Shown here: piece by piece, positions 1 to 8,921 of the stretch | Numbering within the stretch: position 1 is the stretch's first letter | How the letters are laid out: each line of letters begins with the position of its first letter | NCBI GenBank assembly: GCA_963789215.1 | Contig: CAWBJY010000002.1 | Coordinates: forward strand, 248,001 to 312,000 | Direction of reading: 5' to 3' | Source of the DNA: Phormidesmis sp963789215 | GTDB taxonomy: Bacteria; Cyanobacteriota; Cyanobacteriia; Phormidesmidales; Phormidesmidaceae | DNA length: 64,000 nucleotides | Notes under the pieces: generated by a model | The model's input: only the letters and a program-made list of their open reading frames with translations | What the model was told of the DNA's origin: nothing | Databases searched by the model: none | Made by a program: the position numbers and the translations under genes

Positions 1-1
1 T

Positions 2-1252
2 ATTCCAGGGCAGTGGGCTGTAGGTCACACGCGCTATTCCACCACCGGCTCTAGCCATGCGGCCAATGCGCAGCCTGCGGTGGTCGATACTCGGTTGGGT
101 CAGCTAGCGCTGGCGCACAACGGCAACATTGTAAACGTGAACAATCTACGCGCTGAACTGTTAGAGCGCAATCACGATCTGCTAACGACCTCGGACTCTG
201 AGCTGATCGCGTTTGCGCTGGCGGAGGCGGTGAATGACGGCGGCGATTGGATAGAGAGTGCGATCGCGGCTTTCAAACGCTGCGAAGGGGCCTTTAGCCT
301 AGTGATTGGCACGCCTACTGGGATTATTGCCGCAAGAGACCCTCACGGTATTCGTCCTTTGGTACTGGGATACATCGGCTCCAAAGCACCCATGAACGCA
401 GAAGCCGGCTATGGTCCTGGCAAATTCGTGGTGGCCTCAGAAACCTGTGGTCTCGACATTGTAGGCGCTACCTATCTGCGCGATGTGGCTCCAGGCGAAG
501 TGCTGTGGATCGATGGCGATGGCATCACCTCTAAAATTTGGGCCAACGCAGAGCGGAAGCTGTGCATTTTTGAGATGATTTACTTTGCGCGTCCCGATAG
601 CGTATTCCACGGTGAGAGCCTGTACAGCTATCGCAAACGCATCGGTCAGCGGCTAGCTCAAGAATCGCCCGCAGACGTAGATTTAGTGATGGCTGTACCC
701 GATTCGGGTATTCCCGCTGCGATTGGCTACTCGGAAGCCTCTGGCATTCCCTACGCCGAGGGGCTGATCAAAAATCGCTATGTAGGTCGCACCTTTATTC
801 AACCGACGCAAACCATGCGCGAAACCGGCATCCGCATGAAGCTCAACCCCATGCGCGACGTACTAGAAGGCAAGCGCGTTTTGATCGTAGATGATTCCAT
901 TGTGCGCGGCACCACCAGTCGAAAGCTGGTGCAAATGCTCTATGCGGCTGGTGCTACTGAAGTGCATATGAGAATTTCGTCGCCGCCGGTCACACACCCT
1001 TGCTTCTATGGCATCGATACCGACAATCAAGAGCAGCTCATTGCCGCAACTAAGTCTGTAAAGGAAATCGAGGCCCAGCTAGGCGCAGATTCTTTGGCCT
1101 ATCTCAGCTGGGAAGGCATGTTAGAGGCGACTGGCTCAGAGGTGGGCAGTTTCTGCTCTGCTTGCTTTACCGGCGACTATCCGATTGACATTCCAAGCCA
1201 GGTGAAGCGCTCGAAGCTAATGCTAGAGAAAGTACCGGCGGAAGTTGGATAG
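2..1252 (+). CDS. purF: amidophosphoribosyltransferase, 5'-truncated by the window edge
   Basis: PurF makes phosphoribosylamine from PRPP and glutamine, the first committed step of de novo purine synthesis in the cytoplasm. The frame is open from base 2, so only the C-terminal 416 residues are present; the catalytic N-terminal Cys lies upstream of the window. Seen: VGHTRYSTTG of the Ntn-type glutaminase domain right at the edge, the phosphoribosyltransferase PRPP loop VLIVDDSIVRGTT near base 884, and a late FCSACFTG pair of cysteines near base 1155, matching the Fe-S ligands of the Bacillus-type enzyme. A stem-loop terminator follows. The ATG at 80 is internal and is not the start. Confidence 0.97.
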   Translation: MPGQWAVGHTRYSTTGSSHAANAQPAVVDTRLGQLALAHNGNIVNVNNLRAELLERNHDLLTTSDSELIAFALAEAVNDGGDWIESAIAAFKRCEGAFSLVIGTPTGIIAARDPHGIRPLVLGYIGSKAPMNAEAGYGPGKFVVASETCGLDIVGATYLRDVAPGEVLWIDGDGITSKIWANAERKLCIFEMIYFARPDSVFHGESLYSYRKRIGQRLAQESPADVDLVMAVPDSGIPAAIGYSEASGIPYAEGLIKNRYVGRTFIQPTQTMRETGIRMKLNPMRDVLEGKRVLIVDDSIVRGTTSRKLVQMLYAAGATEVHMRISSPPVTHPCFYGIDTDNQEQLIAATKSVKEIEAQLGADSLAYLSWEGMLEATGSEVGSFCSACFTGDYPIDIPSQVKRSKLMLEKVPAEVG

Positions 1253-1289
1253 ACGAGGCTGCGCTGTATAGATCTGCTGCATCCACACT

Positions 1290-1340
1290 AAAAAGCCCGA
1301 CTTGCGTAGCTATAAAAAGCTTGCTAAGGTTGGGCTTTTA
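1290..1340. terminator. bidirectional stem-loop terminator after purF
   Basis: AAAAGCCC pairs with GGGCTTTT across about 35 bases that can themselves fold (GACTTGCGTAGC against GCTTGCTAAGGTT). It lies between purF and the convergent gene at 1394 and has A/T runs on both sides, so it can serve both strands. Confidence 0.65.
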
Positions 1341-1393
1341 TTCGTTTTCTTGAGTACGGCGGCTGCACGGCTTTTTACCCAGCGTTTAGCTTT

Positions 1394-1876
1394 TTACCCG
1401 ACGTTTAACAATCGGTTGAAGAGTGACTTCATTGACTGCTTTACTTTTCGCTTGCGACTCCACTTCTCAAAGTCCTTTTGGTAACGATAGCCAGATGAGC
1501 TGTAGGCTCTTATGCCTTGGAGAGTTAGCGGGATGCCCCACACTAAAGCAACGAAGAGCGAGAAAGGCTGTAACCAACCAAACGCAATGCCTAGTACGAC
1601 TAAAAAGCCAACGACGATGCCATAACGGACTAGATGAGCCTGAAAATCTTGACGACGCTGCTGATTGAATAGATGTTGCTGTGCCGATTCACTTTGTAAT
1701 GATATCCACTCTCGCTCTGCTGACCACAGCGTTTCGGGCGCGATGTTTAGCTCAGACGCAATTTCTGCAAGCTGGATGCGAGTTAGATCACCAGATTCGG
1801 TTTCTTTAGCGATCGCAATTTGCAAAATCTGCTGAGCATCTTCACTAGCGTAGAGGTCGGCCATAGCGGGGTTCAA
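1394..1876 (-). CDS. 2TM-domain membrane protein of unknown role
   Basis: A 160-residue protein. Residues 1-80 are soluble and helical with many Gln/Glu/Ser. Two adjacent hydrophobic segments follow at about 83-103 and 105-125, separated by a short turn, and then a basic tail rich in Lys/Arg (EKWSRKRKVKQ). This is the architecture of the 2TM domain family, common in cyanobacteria and sometimes fused to histidine kinases or HTH domains. The N-terminal ILQIAIAKETESGDLTRIQLAEIASELNI resembles the short helical module that often precedes 2TM. The function is unknown. It converges on purF. ATG 1876 is the first start; an internal Met at residue 5 is also possible. Confidence 0.75.
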   Translation of the reverse strand: MNPAMADLYASEDAQQILQIAIAKETESGDLTRIQLAEIASELNIAPETLWSAEREWISLQSESAQQHLFNQQRRQDFQAHLVRYGIVVGFLVVLGIAFGWLQPFSLFVALVWGIPLTLQGIRAYSSSGYRYQKDFEKWSRKRKVKQSMKSLFNRLLNVG

Positions 1877-2192
1877 AAGCTAGAAGGGCAAAGGCAAGAG
1901 GTCATAGGCGACTAGCCTATGCTTTTATTTTTAGCTAGATTCGACGCGATCGCCCAGTAGGGAAAACCGGACGACGGTGTGCCTCTTCACGGCTACAGGC
2001 TCTTCTGTAAAACCGCTTAATTTGCCCTAGCCTCTGTGGTTCTCTTTAGTTCATGTGCTCTCTCTACGCCAGGATTAAGCACGGCAAGACTAAAGAACAA
2101 CGGTGAAACTTGATGCTTCTTAATCAACTATTGGGAAATCTGAAACTAATTTCGTTGATACCAACGGCATCCAATTCATCAGAGAATCTACT
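1877..2192. other. divergent intergenic region
   Basis: This 316-base region separates the 2TM gene from the Trypco1 gene and should hold both promoters. One HIP1 octamer is near 1949. I found no convincing small gene, RNA or clear sigma-70 box pair. Confidence 0.5.
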
Positions 2193-2615
2193 ATGGCTCG
2201 GCTTGTTCCCATTCTGCTAGAAGACGGTACGGAGATTTATATTGAGGCGACTGAAGACGTTGAAATTGCGCCTACAGAAGTCGCTGAGCCAGATGACGAG
2301 GAAGAAATGGTGCGCGGCGGACAGAAAGGCTGGGGCGGCGGCGGTGGTCGAGGATTTAGCGGCGTGCCGAGCGGCGGAAATGCAGCCGCAGTGGCAGCCG
2401 CTCAAAGCTTCAAGGCCATTGAAGGCACGATTCGCACCTATACCAAACATACGCTCAGCGCCTTTAAGGACATGGCCGATGCCAACGTAGACAAGGTGAC
2501 GCTAGAGTTTGGCATTCGCGTCAGCGGTGAGGCGGGTGTGCCCTACGTCACTAAAGGTGCTGCCGAAAGTAACTTGAACATTACCGTTGAGTGCTCGTTC
2601 GATAGAAAAGAATAG
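2193..2615 (+). CDS. Trypco1 / CU044_2847-family protein
   Basis: A 140-residue cytoplasmic protein. The N-terminal strand (ARLVPILLEDGTEIYIEA, residues 2-19) and the C-terminal half (AFKDMADANVDKVTLEFGIRVSGEAG, then NITVECSF) match the trypsin-co-occurring domain 1 family, in which a core ends in strands of the form VTLEFGI-V-GEAG and LNITVE. Between them sit an acidic stretch (EPDDEEEM) and a Gly-rich linker at residues 42-68. This domain is known from comparative genomics of effector-associated systems, where it accompanies trypsin-like proteases. Here no trypsin-like gene is adjacent; the neighbour is clpP, convergent across a shared terminator. The exact role is unknown. Confidence 0.8.
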   Translation: MARLVPILLEDGTEIYIEATEDVEIAPTEVAEPDDEEEMVRGGQKGWGGGGGRGFSGVPSGGNAAAVAAAQSFKAIEGTIRTYTKHTLSAFKDMADANVDKVTLEFGIRVSGEAGVPYVTKGAAESNLNITVECSFDRKE

Positions 2616-2628
2616 GACAAACAGCTAA

Positions 2629-2682
2629 AACAGACCCAACAGAACAGACCCAATAAAACAGATCCAATAAAACAGACCCAAC
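2629..2682. repeat. four 14-bp tandem units
   Basis: Units of the form AACAGACCCAAYAR start at 2629, 2643, 2657 and 2671 with an exact 14-bp period and one T/C change. They lie between the Trypco1 stop codon and the terminator. Confidence 0.85.
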
Positions 2683-2722
2683 AAAAAGGCTCAGCGCGAC
2701 CTATCTAGCACTGAGCCTTTTT
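2683..2722. terminator. bidirectional Rho-independent terminator
   Basis: AAAAAGGCTCAG (2683-2694) pairs perfectly with CTGAGCCTTTTT (2711-2722) over a 16-base loop. The A and T runs make it usable from both sides, between the convergent Trypco1 and clpP genes. Confidence 0.9.
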
Positions 2723-2756
2723 CTATGTAGATGTCCCCTTCGATAGCTTTTGATTG

Positions 2757-3356
2757 CTAGGCAGCAGGGCGAATCCCTACGGCGTGGCGGTCTAGCACCT
2801 TATCGACAATGCCATACTCTACGGCTTCTGCTGGAGCCATAAAGAAATCGCGCTCAGTATCTTCTTTAATCTGCGCTAGCGGTTTACCTGTATGGTCGGC
2901 CATCGCCTGATTCAGCATGTTCTTCAGATACAGAATTTCTTTGGCCTGAATCTCAATGTCTGTGGCCTGGCCCTGTGCGCCGCCCGAAGGCTGGTGAATC
3001 ATCACACGAGCATTCGGCAAAATCATGCGCTTACCCTTGGCACCTGCGCTAAGCAAAAATGCACCCATACTAGCGGCGAGGCCCATGCAAATAGTGGCCA
3101 CATCTGGGCGGATGTGGTTCATAGTGTCGTAGAGTCCTAGCCCGGCTGAGACTGAGCCGCCCGGCGAGTTGATATATAAGTAGATGTCTTTCTCGGGGTC
3201 TTCGGCTTCTAGAAAGAGCATTTGAGCCACGATTAAATTCATGGACTCCGCATCGACGACGCCATGTAAAAAGATGATGCGCTCTCTAAGCAGGCGCGAA
3301 TAGAGATCGAAGGCACGTTCACCCCGACCCGACTGCTCAATAACGGTAGGAATCAT
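2757..3356 (-). CDS. clpP: ATP-dependent Clp protease proteolytic subunit
   Basis: ClpP forms the tetradecameric serine protease chamber that works with Clp ATPases in the cytoplasm. At 199 residues it has family length. The N-terminus MIPTVIEQSGRGERAFD is typical of the cyanobacterial ClpP1 type. The catalytic triad is visible: Ser in AASMGAFLLS (about residue 97), His in RVMIHQPSGG (about 122) and Asp in the DTERDFFM region (about 171). Cyanobacteria carry several ClpP paralogues plus ClpR; the intact Ser and His show this is an active ClpP, not ClpR. It is monocistronic here, with a terminator just downstream. Confidence 0.97.
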   Translation of the reverse strand: MIPTVIEQSGRGERAFDLYSRLLRERIIFLHGVVDAESMNLIVAQMLFLEAEDPEKDIYLYINSPGGSVSAGLGLYDTMNHIRPDVATICMGLAASMGAFLLSAGAKGKRMILPNARVMIHQPSGGAQGQATDIEIQAKEILYLKNMLNQAMADHTGKPLAQIKEDTERDFFMAPAEAVEYGIVDKVLDRHAVGIRPAA

Positions 3357-3790
3357 AGAAGCTACTTAAGTTCTGCGTATTACGTTTCTTAGATTGTACA
3401 GACTTTGCCCTCCTCTTGGTCGGGTGTGGATAACCCGAAAATTGGTTGGTTTTAAATAATTGTGAGATAGAGGCCGTGCGTTTACCTAGCTATGAAGGGA
3501 TAGAAGCAAGTTGAAAAAATGCTGCCTTAAGATCATCACGATATTCGATGAGATGGCAAGCATCACCAGAGATAATGATTGAGAAACACTATTCCTGAAT
3601 TTTCACTGTTGCGAAAAACTGCCTAGGCAAAGGCACGTAATAAAATTGATGTTTAAGTGTTTGTTACAGTTACTTAACTGAATGCGTAAAGGTTAGTTTT
3701 AAACCGTCAGGAATACAAAGCAATCGTGTTAGTCATCACATTAGTAATTGTCTTGTATTCTTGATATTTTCCTACTCTTAAACAACCAAC
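3357..3790. other. intergenic region between clpP and the pilin gene, with inverted repeats
   Basis: This 434-base, AT-rich stretch holds the clpP promoter and the presumed promoter of the pilin locus. Two small inverted repeats are close together: CAGTT-ACTT-AACTG at 3667-3680 and GGTT-N7-AACC at 3691-3705, roughly 90-120 bases upstream of the pilin start. They could be operators. No gene was seen. Confidence 0.5.
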
Positions 3791-4273
3791 ATGATGAAAC
3801 GTTATCTTTTAGCTGCTTTAACAATCGCTATTGGCGGCTTAGCAATCGGTTCAGCTAATGCCCTAGCTCAAGATGCACTGCCTGAAGTCGCGGTTTCCGA
3901 CGGCGGCATCGTAGACGTGCCTTTTGCTACAGTTGCAGCGGGCATACTTCCCTCTTGTCTTGCGGTGCCTACCCCTGGCGTACTAGTCCAAAGTGGCAAA
4001 GTACTAACCTCTGATGGGGGTGTAGCCGGAAACATCGTACTGACCTGTACTGTAGACACCACGCTTAGCGCAGGTTCACCTGTACCTTTAACACCTCTGG
4101 GGGGCGCTTTAGGACCAACTGCGTTTTCTAGTACAGCAGCAAGCTTGTCTAAAACAGCACTTTCTACCGGGGTTGATACTGTTGAGGTTGATATGGAAGC
4201 AACCACAACTGAAGATGTGATCGCCGCGGGCGCCTACGCATTTACCGTTCCTGTTACCGTAACTTATCAGTAA
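3791..4273 (+). CDS. secreted pilin-like subunit (spore coat U-like fold suspected)
   Basis: A 160-residue exported protein: basic MMKRY, hydrophobic core, and a signal peptidase site after ALA at about residue 26. The mature part is beta-rich with no charged helix. It has exactly two cysteines (C56, C86), placed like the disulfide of chaperone-usher pilins. The C-terminus GAYAFTVPVTVTYQ ends in the alternating hydrophobic strand with a near-terminal Tyr that is typical of SCPU and other donor-strand pilins. The next genes encode a PapD-like chaperone and a usher-like protein, which supports the reading. The similarity is by pattern only. Either of the two adjacent ATG codons could be the start. 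Confidence 0.65.
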   Translation: MMKRYLLAALTIAIGGLAIGSANALAQDALPEVAVSDGGIVDVPFATVAAGILPSCLAVPTPGVLVQSGKVLTSDGGVAGNIVLTCTVDTTLSAGSPVPLTPLGGALGPTAFSSTAASLSKTALSTGVDTVEVDMEATTTEDVIAAGAYAFTVPVTVTYQ

Positions 4274-4454
4274 TATCGGCACCTTGTAAGGGTGATGAGT
4301 CTCTTTATCGGATTGATAGATACCGCACTTAAAATGCTTTAGATATCTGATTCGCAAGGAGTTTTATTACCCTCTTAGCAGCCAATTCTATTTTACCAAC
4401 TTCCGAAGCCTGAGCTATTAGAAACGGCATGGCTTTTACCATAAGAAAATCACT

Positions 4455-5249
4455 ATGAATTTACCTCTTTCTCTTCGTAGAGCTATGCTTGCTGGCAGTG
4501 CAATTGTCGGTTTCTCGGCCGTTTTATTGAGTGCCTTGCCGAGTCGTGCTCAAATCGGGCTCTCGCCCTTATTTCTAGAAGAGCAGGCAGTTAGGGGTAA
4601 AGCACAAGGCGTTATCACGCTGGTAAATTCTGCCAATCGGCCGATTAGAGTCAGACTCTATTCGGAAGCGTTTACCTACGAGCGAGAAGGGTTCACGAGT
4701 TTAGAGGACGACCCAGTAGATCTTTCTCCTTACTTACAATTTTCGCCTCGCGAAGTAGTCATTCCGGCAAAGATGGAGCAGCGAATTCGACTAATGAGTC
4801 TTTTTCCACCTGATCTGCCTGAAGGTGAGTATCGAGCAACCGTTTTTGCAGAGGAACTAATGGATAACGCGGTGGAAGCAAACGCTACCTCAATCAGTAT
4901 CCGCATTGGCTCAACGGTATATGTCCATCAAGGCGAGCTTGCTCCGGTGCTGTTGGGGCTAGATGCTCAGCTAGCGTCTGAGCCGGTGGCGCTCGAACTG
5001 CTGGTTGGAAATCAAGGGTCAGCGACGGCTCGCGCTGAAGTGAACTGGCGAATAGAGCAGTCGGGTACTGCGATCGCTCAGGGAAAAACCAGCCCACGCA
5101 CGGTGATAGCAGGCGGTGATCGCACCTTTCCGCTAGCGTTACCTAACGCGCTGTCCTCAGGTAGCTACACTTTGCGCGGCACCTTTAGCTGGATGACGCA
5201 CGGAGAGATGTCGGCTGAGCCATTTGAGCTGCCAGTCGTAGTCCCGTAG
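4455..5249 (+). CDS. PapD-like periplasmic pilus chaperone
   Basis: A 264-residue protein with a signal peptide (cleavage near SRA|Q, residue 33). The mature start IGLSPLFLEE followed by GVITLVNSANRPIRVRLYSEAF is the first Ig-like domain of pilus periplasmic chaperones, where a loop of basic residues anchors subunit C-termini. The middle has the FSPREVVIPAKMEQRIRLM pattern (PapD: SP----P-G-Q-IR), and EGEYRATVFAEE resembles the EGEYR-HL strand of archaic chaperones. A second Ig-like half follows from residue about 165. In this family the chaperone caps pilin subunits in the periplasm and hands them to the usher. It lies 181 bp after the pilin and 47 bp before the usher-like gene, so an operon is likely. 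Confidence 0.75.
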   Translation: MNLPLSLRRAMLAGSAIVGFSAVLLSALPSRAQIGLSPLFLEEQAVRGKAQGVITLVNSANRPIRVRLYSEAFTYEREGFTSLEDDPVDLSPYLQFSPREVVIPAKMEQRIRLMSLFPPDLPEGEYRATVFAEELMDNAVEANATSISIRIGSTVYVHQGELAPVLLGLDAQLASEPVALELLVGNQGSATARAEVNWRIEQSGTAIAQGKTSPRTVIAGGDRTFPLALPNALSSGSYTLRGTFSWMTHGEMSAEPFELPVVVP

Positions 5250-5296
5250 ACAAACGGGCGACTGCACTCGACGTTTACTATATTTCTTCCTAATTT

Positions 5297-8200
5297 GTGA
5301 AAACCAAGACTTTGATCGAAGCAGGATCGAGTTGCTTTGTGCTGCCGCTAATGAGTTTGGCAGCCGCCGCCGCCGAACTGCCTATAGTTTCCATTCCTCA
5401 GAACTCATCAGACTCGCTGTCCTACCCAGCCGTTGGGTTTTCCGACTGGGAGCCAGAGCTAGCGCTAACAGACTCGACAGAGCTTACGGTGGAGGCTGTT
5501 CTTCCAGATATTGCAGCAGAGACATTTGCCGATCGAGCAAATCCGCCTTCTCTCGACAGGCAGGCTAAAACGCAAACCGCCGAATTGGCAAAGCCTTCTA
5601 GATTAGGAACGATGCTGGTTCATCTAAACGTTGAAGGCGACCAGGCTGAAGCGCACGCTGCGGAAAATGGCTTTATTAGAGAAGCGTTTGAACAAGTTGA
5701 GCTTCCACCTGACGATGTTGGCGTCAGCGAGGTCGGAGAGCCAATCTTAGTGAAGGGCGCAGAAGATGGTTATCAGGCACAGTCGCTCCAAAACTGGCTG
5801 ATTCCATTCGACGATGTAGTCAAGGCGTTGGGATTTACCGCGACGCTACAGGTAGACGGACGGTTAGAGCTGCGATCGCCCACAGTAGTCACACAAGTTC
5901 GCCTAGATGAGCTAACCGTAGATCCTGATCTGGGGCCAGTGTGGTCAGTCGCTGAGATTGAGGATCATCTGGGCACATCAGTCGAATTCGATCGATCGCA
6001 GTACGTGATTCGATTTAACCAGTCAGCGGTGAATCAAAGTGCCTTGGCTCAGCCGAACTCAGCGCAATACTCGCTCACTGATTCGGGTATAGCATTCGCC
6101 CAAAGCTACAGCGCAGAAGTTGCGGCAACCGCAGAACTTATTGCGGCAGCCGTGCCAGGTTCATCAGAACCGCGCATAGCGTCAGACTCTTTCCCTCCAA
6201 ATGACTCTGAACTAAGCAGCATAGAGGCGAGCAGTCCATCAATAGATAGCTCAGTAGACAGCTCAGAACTAGGGGTCATGCTAGTAGGACTGGCCGTCGA
6301 TAGCATCACTACGGTAGAAGCGACCCTGGTGAGGGGAAAAGAAGATGGGGTGAGTGCGATCTCTTTCGACCAGTGGCGCATTCCCTTCGACGACGCCATG
6401 ACTGCGTTAGGCGGTGACGTTACGCCCCAACCCGATGGCACCCTGGCCATTCGCATTCCTGGCGTAGCCACCTCAGTTGATCCAGCCGTTTTGCTAGTCG
6501 ATCCCGATTTGGGCATGACGCTCTCTATCGCTGAGATTGAGGAGACCTTTGGTATTCCCGCCGAATTTAATTTTTCGCAATATGCTATTAAGTTTTTGCC
6601 ACCGCTTTTAAGCAATCCACAGAACATTGATCTAGGAGGCTTTGGTCTAGAAAACACAGGCGCTGTCGTTACGGCGGGTCTTCCCTTGGTAGAGCCATCA
6701 AGTTTTAGCTTCAGCGGCATCCGTCAGTCAACCCGGATAGATAGTTCGAACGATCGCCTTGTCGGATCGACGAGAGGTCAGCTTGCAGCAATGGGATCGG
6801 CGTTTGGAGGCTCTTGGTACAGCCGCATAGAGCAGCCTTCGCTGAACGATTACAGCACTTGGCAAATCGAAGAACTACAGTATCTAAATCAGGCCGATGC
6901 CCGTGATTTCATTGTCGGCTCGCAGTCTACTTTTTGGCGCGCAGAGAACGGACAAGACTATTGGGGTGCAACTGCCTTGCAGCGATGGGGCTTTACTCCG
7001 CCAACCGTAGACTCTCAAGGTGGATTTAGTCCTAGCCAACGACAGCAATCTAATCAAATTGGCCGTACCGTCTCTGGCGCGGCCAATCCTGGAACATTAG
7101 TTCGGCTTACGAAAGGACTTAATGGGCGGGTTGTTAGCGAAACTATCGTTGATTCATCAGGCGTTTACCGTTTTGATAATGTGCCTGCAACCGGACAGCT
7201 TTCCAACCAGTTCTATAGCGGCGGCTATCAGGTACAGCTTTTCGAGAATGGACAACTCACGAACCAACCCGAAATTCGCTCAGCGACTTTCACCACTCTG
7301 CCCGGACAGCTCCCAAGGGGCGCATCTGCACTAGTTGCCTCGATTGGAATGGGACATCAGATAAAGACCGATCGTTTGCTCGGCAGCTTCAACCCGTTTC
7401 GAGGTGGGCTAGCTTACCGGCGAGGCATGAGCGAGTCGCTAACGGTGGGGGCAGGTTTTGTGCAAGATGGAACACCGCAGGGGCTAGCAGAGTTCTTTTA
7501 TCTGCCAGACGGGATTCCTTTTCAGGCGGCCGTTTCTGCAATGGTAGATCTGCAAGATGGCGAAACTAGAGTGAACGCAGATATGCGCTATCAGCCGGCA
7601 AAAAACCTGAAGTTTGCTTTTAATAGCGATCGATTCTCTCAGCGCTTTAGCGCCGACTGGAATGTAACGCCCGCGGTCGCACTGATAGCCACTGGTAACA
7701 CCCGAGAGAGCAGTCTATCAGCGGGCATCAAAGCCAATTACCGTACGAATCGCTGGGTTGGAAATGCGTTTGCCACGTTCGATACCCGTCAAAATCTACG
7801 ATGGAATCTGAGAGCAACTAGCGACACCTTCGATCTTTCTAACTATGGCAATGAGATTTCTAACTACTCAAACCTATCCTATTACCTATCAAAGCGTTCA
7901 AATCTGGTTGGTGCGGCCAGACTAGGCCACGAGATTGCTCTAACTCACGAAAGCCATCGTTCGCAAAGCGATGGAAGTCTGCAGGGCGGTCAACTCACCA
8001 CTGCCCTCTGGCGCTATCAATCATCTCAGAGCGTATCTGACGGTCAAAGCCGATGGCGTTACGCATTGGGCTACGGCATAAGTTCTAAAGGATCTGGGCC
8101 AGTTGCCTCTATCTCAACAGCGCTGTGGCCAGGGCTTGACTTGCAAATGCGCTATCGAAGCGTCTCTGCCTTTTCGGATAGCCCTGACTTTCAACTTTCT

Positions 8201-8824
8201 TTAGTGTCAAGACTTGACACTCAAAATGGCTTAAGTTGGGGCCGCCGCCGTCAAGATCGGCTGCGTACTCAAGGCGGACTGATGGTGCAGCCCTTTCTCG
8301 ATGACAACGGTAACGGCGTTCGCGATCCAGAAGAAGATTTGTATCTAGAGTCACCAGAGCTGCTATTTCAGGTTAATCACAGGGTCATGAGTCGTTATCG
8401 AGCTGAAGTTCAGTCCGATGGCATTTTGCTAGTACTACCGCCTGATACCTACCGACTAGACATTGATCCGGCCGGGCTGCCGATAGATAGGATGACAGCA
8501 GGTACGGCCTATGCAGTTGAAGTAAGCGCTGGTCAATACACTCAGATCGCCTTGCCCCTTAGCGTTTCCCATACGGTTTCTGGCGTTGTTGTAGACGAGA
8601 ACGGTCTTGCCGTACCGGGCGCTCGCGTAGAAGCGGTTAGCGTCAGCGGTCATCGTCGCATGTCTATCACTAACGGTGCAGGTGTTTATTACTTAGAGCG
8701 GCTGGTTCCCGATGCTTACGACCTGGTTGTCGATGGCGTGACGTTAGAAGGCGAACCGCTGTTGCTAGAAAACCAAGATGAAGCCTTTCATCAAAGAGAG
8801 ATCCAACTGCTACGTAATATTTAA
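5297..8824 (+). CDS. usher-like outer-membrane beta-barrel protein
   Basis: An 1175-residue protein with a GTG start and a signal peptide ending near AAAAAE (residue 27). Order seen: two copies of a periplasmic module at about residues 101-245 and 322-440, each with WLIPFDDVVKALG- or WRIPFDDAMTALG-type and SVAEIEDHLG- or SIAEIEETFG-type blocks; then a long beta-strand region (about 450-990) with FRGGLAYRRGMSESLTVGAG, like the central barrel of fimbrial ushers; a Ca-binding-like loop FLDDNGNGVRDPEED (about 1000); and a C-terminal carboxypeptidase-regulatory-like beta domain (VSGVVVDENGLAVPGA, about 1094). Ushers form the outer-membrane pore that polymerises pilins. The tandem N-terminal modules are unlike classic FimD. 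The family call is an inference strengthened by the adjacent chaperone and pilin. Confidence 0.65.
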   Translation: MKTKTLIEAGSSCFVLPLMSLAAAAAELPIVSIPQNSSDSLSYPAVGFSDWEPELALTDSTELTVEAVLPDIAAETFADRANPPSLDRQAKTQTAELAKPSRLGTMLVHLNVEGDQAEAHAAENGFIREAFEQVELPPDDVGVSEVGEPILVKGAEDGYQAQSLQNWLIPFDDVVKALGFTATLQVDGRLELRSPTVVTQVRLDELTVDPDLGPVWSVAEIEDHLGTSVEFDRSQYVIRFNQSAVNQSALAQPNSAQYSLTDSGIAFAQSYSAEVAATAELIAAAVPGSSEPRIASDSFPPNDSELSSIEASSPSIDSSVDSSELGVMLVGLAVDSITTVEATLVRGKEDGVSAISFDQWRIPFDDAMTALGGDVTPQPDGTLAIRIPGVATSVDPAVLLVDPDLGMTLSIAEIEETFGIPAEFNFSQYAIKFLPPLLSNPQNIDLGGFGLENTGAVVTAGLPLVEPSSFSFSGIRQSTRIDSSNDRLVGSTRGQLAAMGSAFGGSWYSRIEQPSLNDYSTWQIEELQYLNQADARDFIVGSQSTFWRAENGQDYWGATALQRWGFTPPTVDSQGGFSPSQRQQSNQIGRTVSGAANPGTLVRLTKGLNGRVVSETIVDSSGVYRFDNVPATGQLSNQFYSGGYQVQLFENGQLTNQPEIRSATFTTLPGQLPRGASALVASIGMGHQIKTDRLLGSFNPFRGGLAYRRGMSESLTVGAGFVQDGTPQGLAEFFYLPDGIPFQAAVSAMVDLQDGETRVNADMRYQPAKNLKFAFNSDRFSQRFSADWNVTPAVALIATGNTRESSLSAGIKANYRTNRWVGNAFATFDTRQNLRWNLRATSDTFDLSNYGNEISNYSNLSYYLSKRSNLVGAARLGHEIALTHESHRSQSDGSLQGGQLTTALWRYQSSQSVSDGQSRWRYALGYGISSKGSGPVASISTALWPGLDLQMRYRSVSAFSDSPDFQLSLVSRLDTQNGLSWGRRRQDRLRTQGGLMVQPFLDDNGNGVRDPEEDLYLESPELLFQVNHRVMSRYRAEVQSDGILLVLPPDTYRLDIDPAGLPIDRMTAGTAYAVEVSAGQYTQIALPLSVSHTVSGVVVDENGLAVPGARVEAVSVSGHRRMSITNGAGVYYLERLVPDAYDLVVDGVTLEGEPLLLENQDEAFHQREIQLLRNI

Positions 8825-8829
8825 GAGAT

Positions 8830-8857
8830 AGTATCTAAAAGACAGTATCTAAAAGAC
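8830..8857. repeat. perfect 14-bp tandem duplication
   Basis: AGTATCTAAAAGAC occurs twice in direct tandem (8830-8843, 8844-8857), right after the usher stop codon. Confidence 0.9.
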
Positions 8858-8921
8858 TATGTTCTCTGCACAGGCACCTATAGACTTGTGGCAGATGTTG
8901 TCCTTAAATAAAGCGGCATTT

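Noticed and set aside
1423..1668. 81-codon forward ORF within the 2TM gene
   Set aside because: It is a shadow of the reverse-strand 2TM gene, whose protein shows two proper membrane segments.
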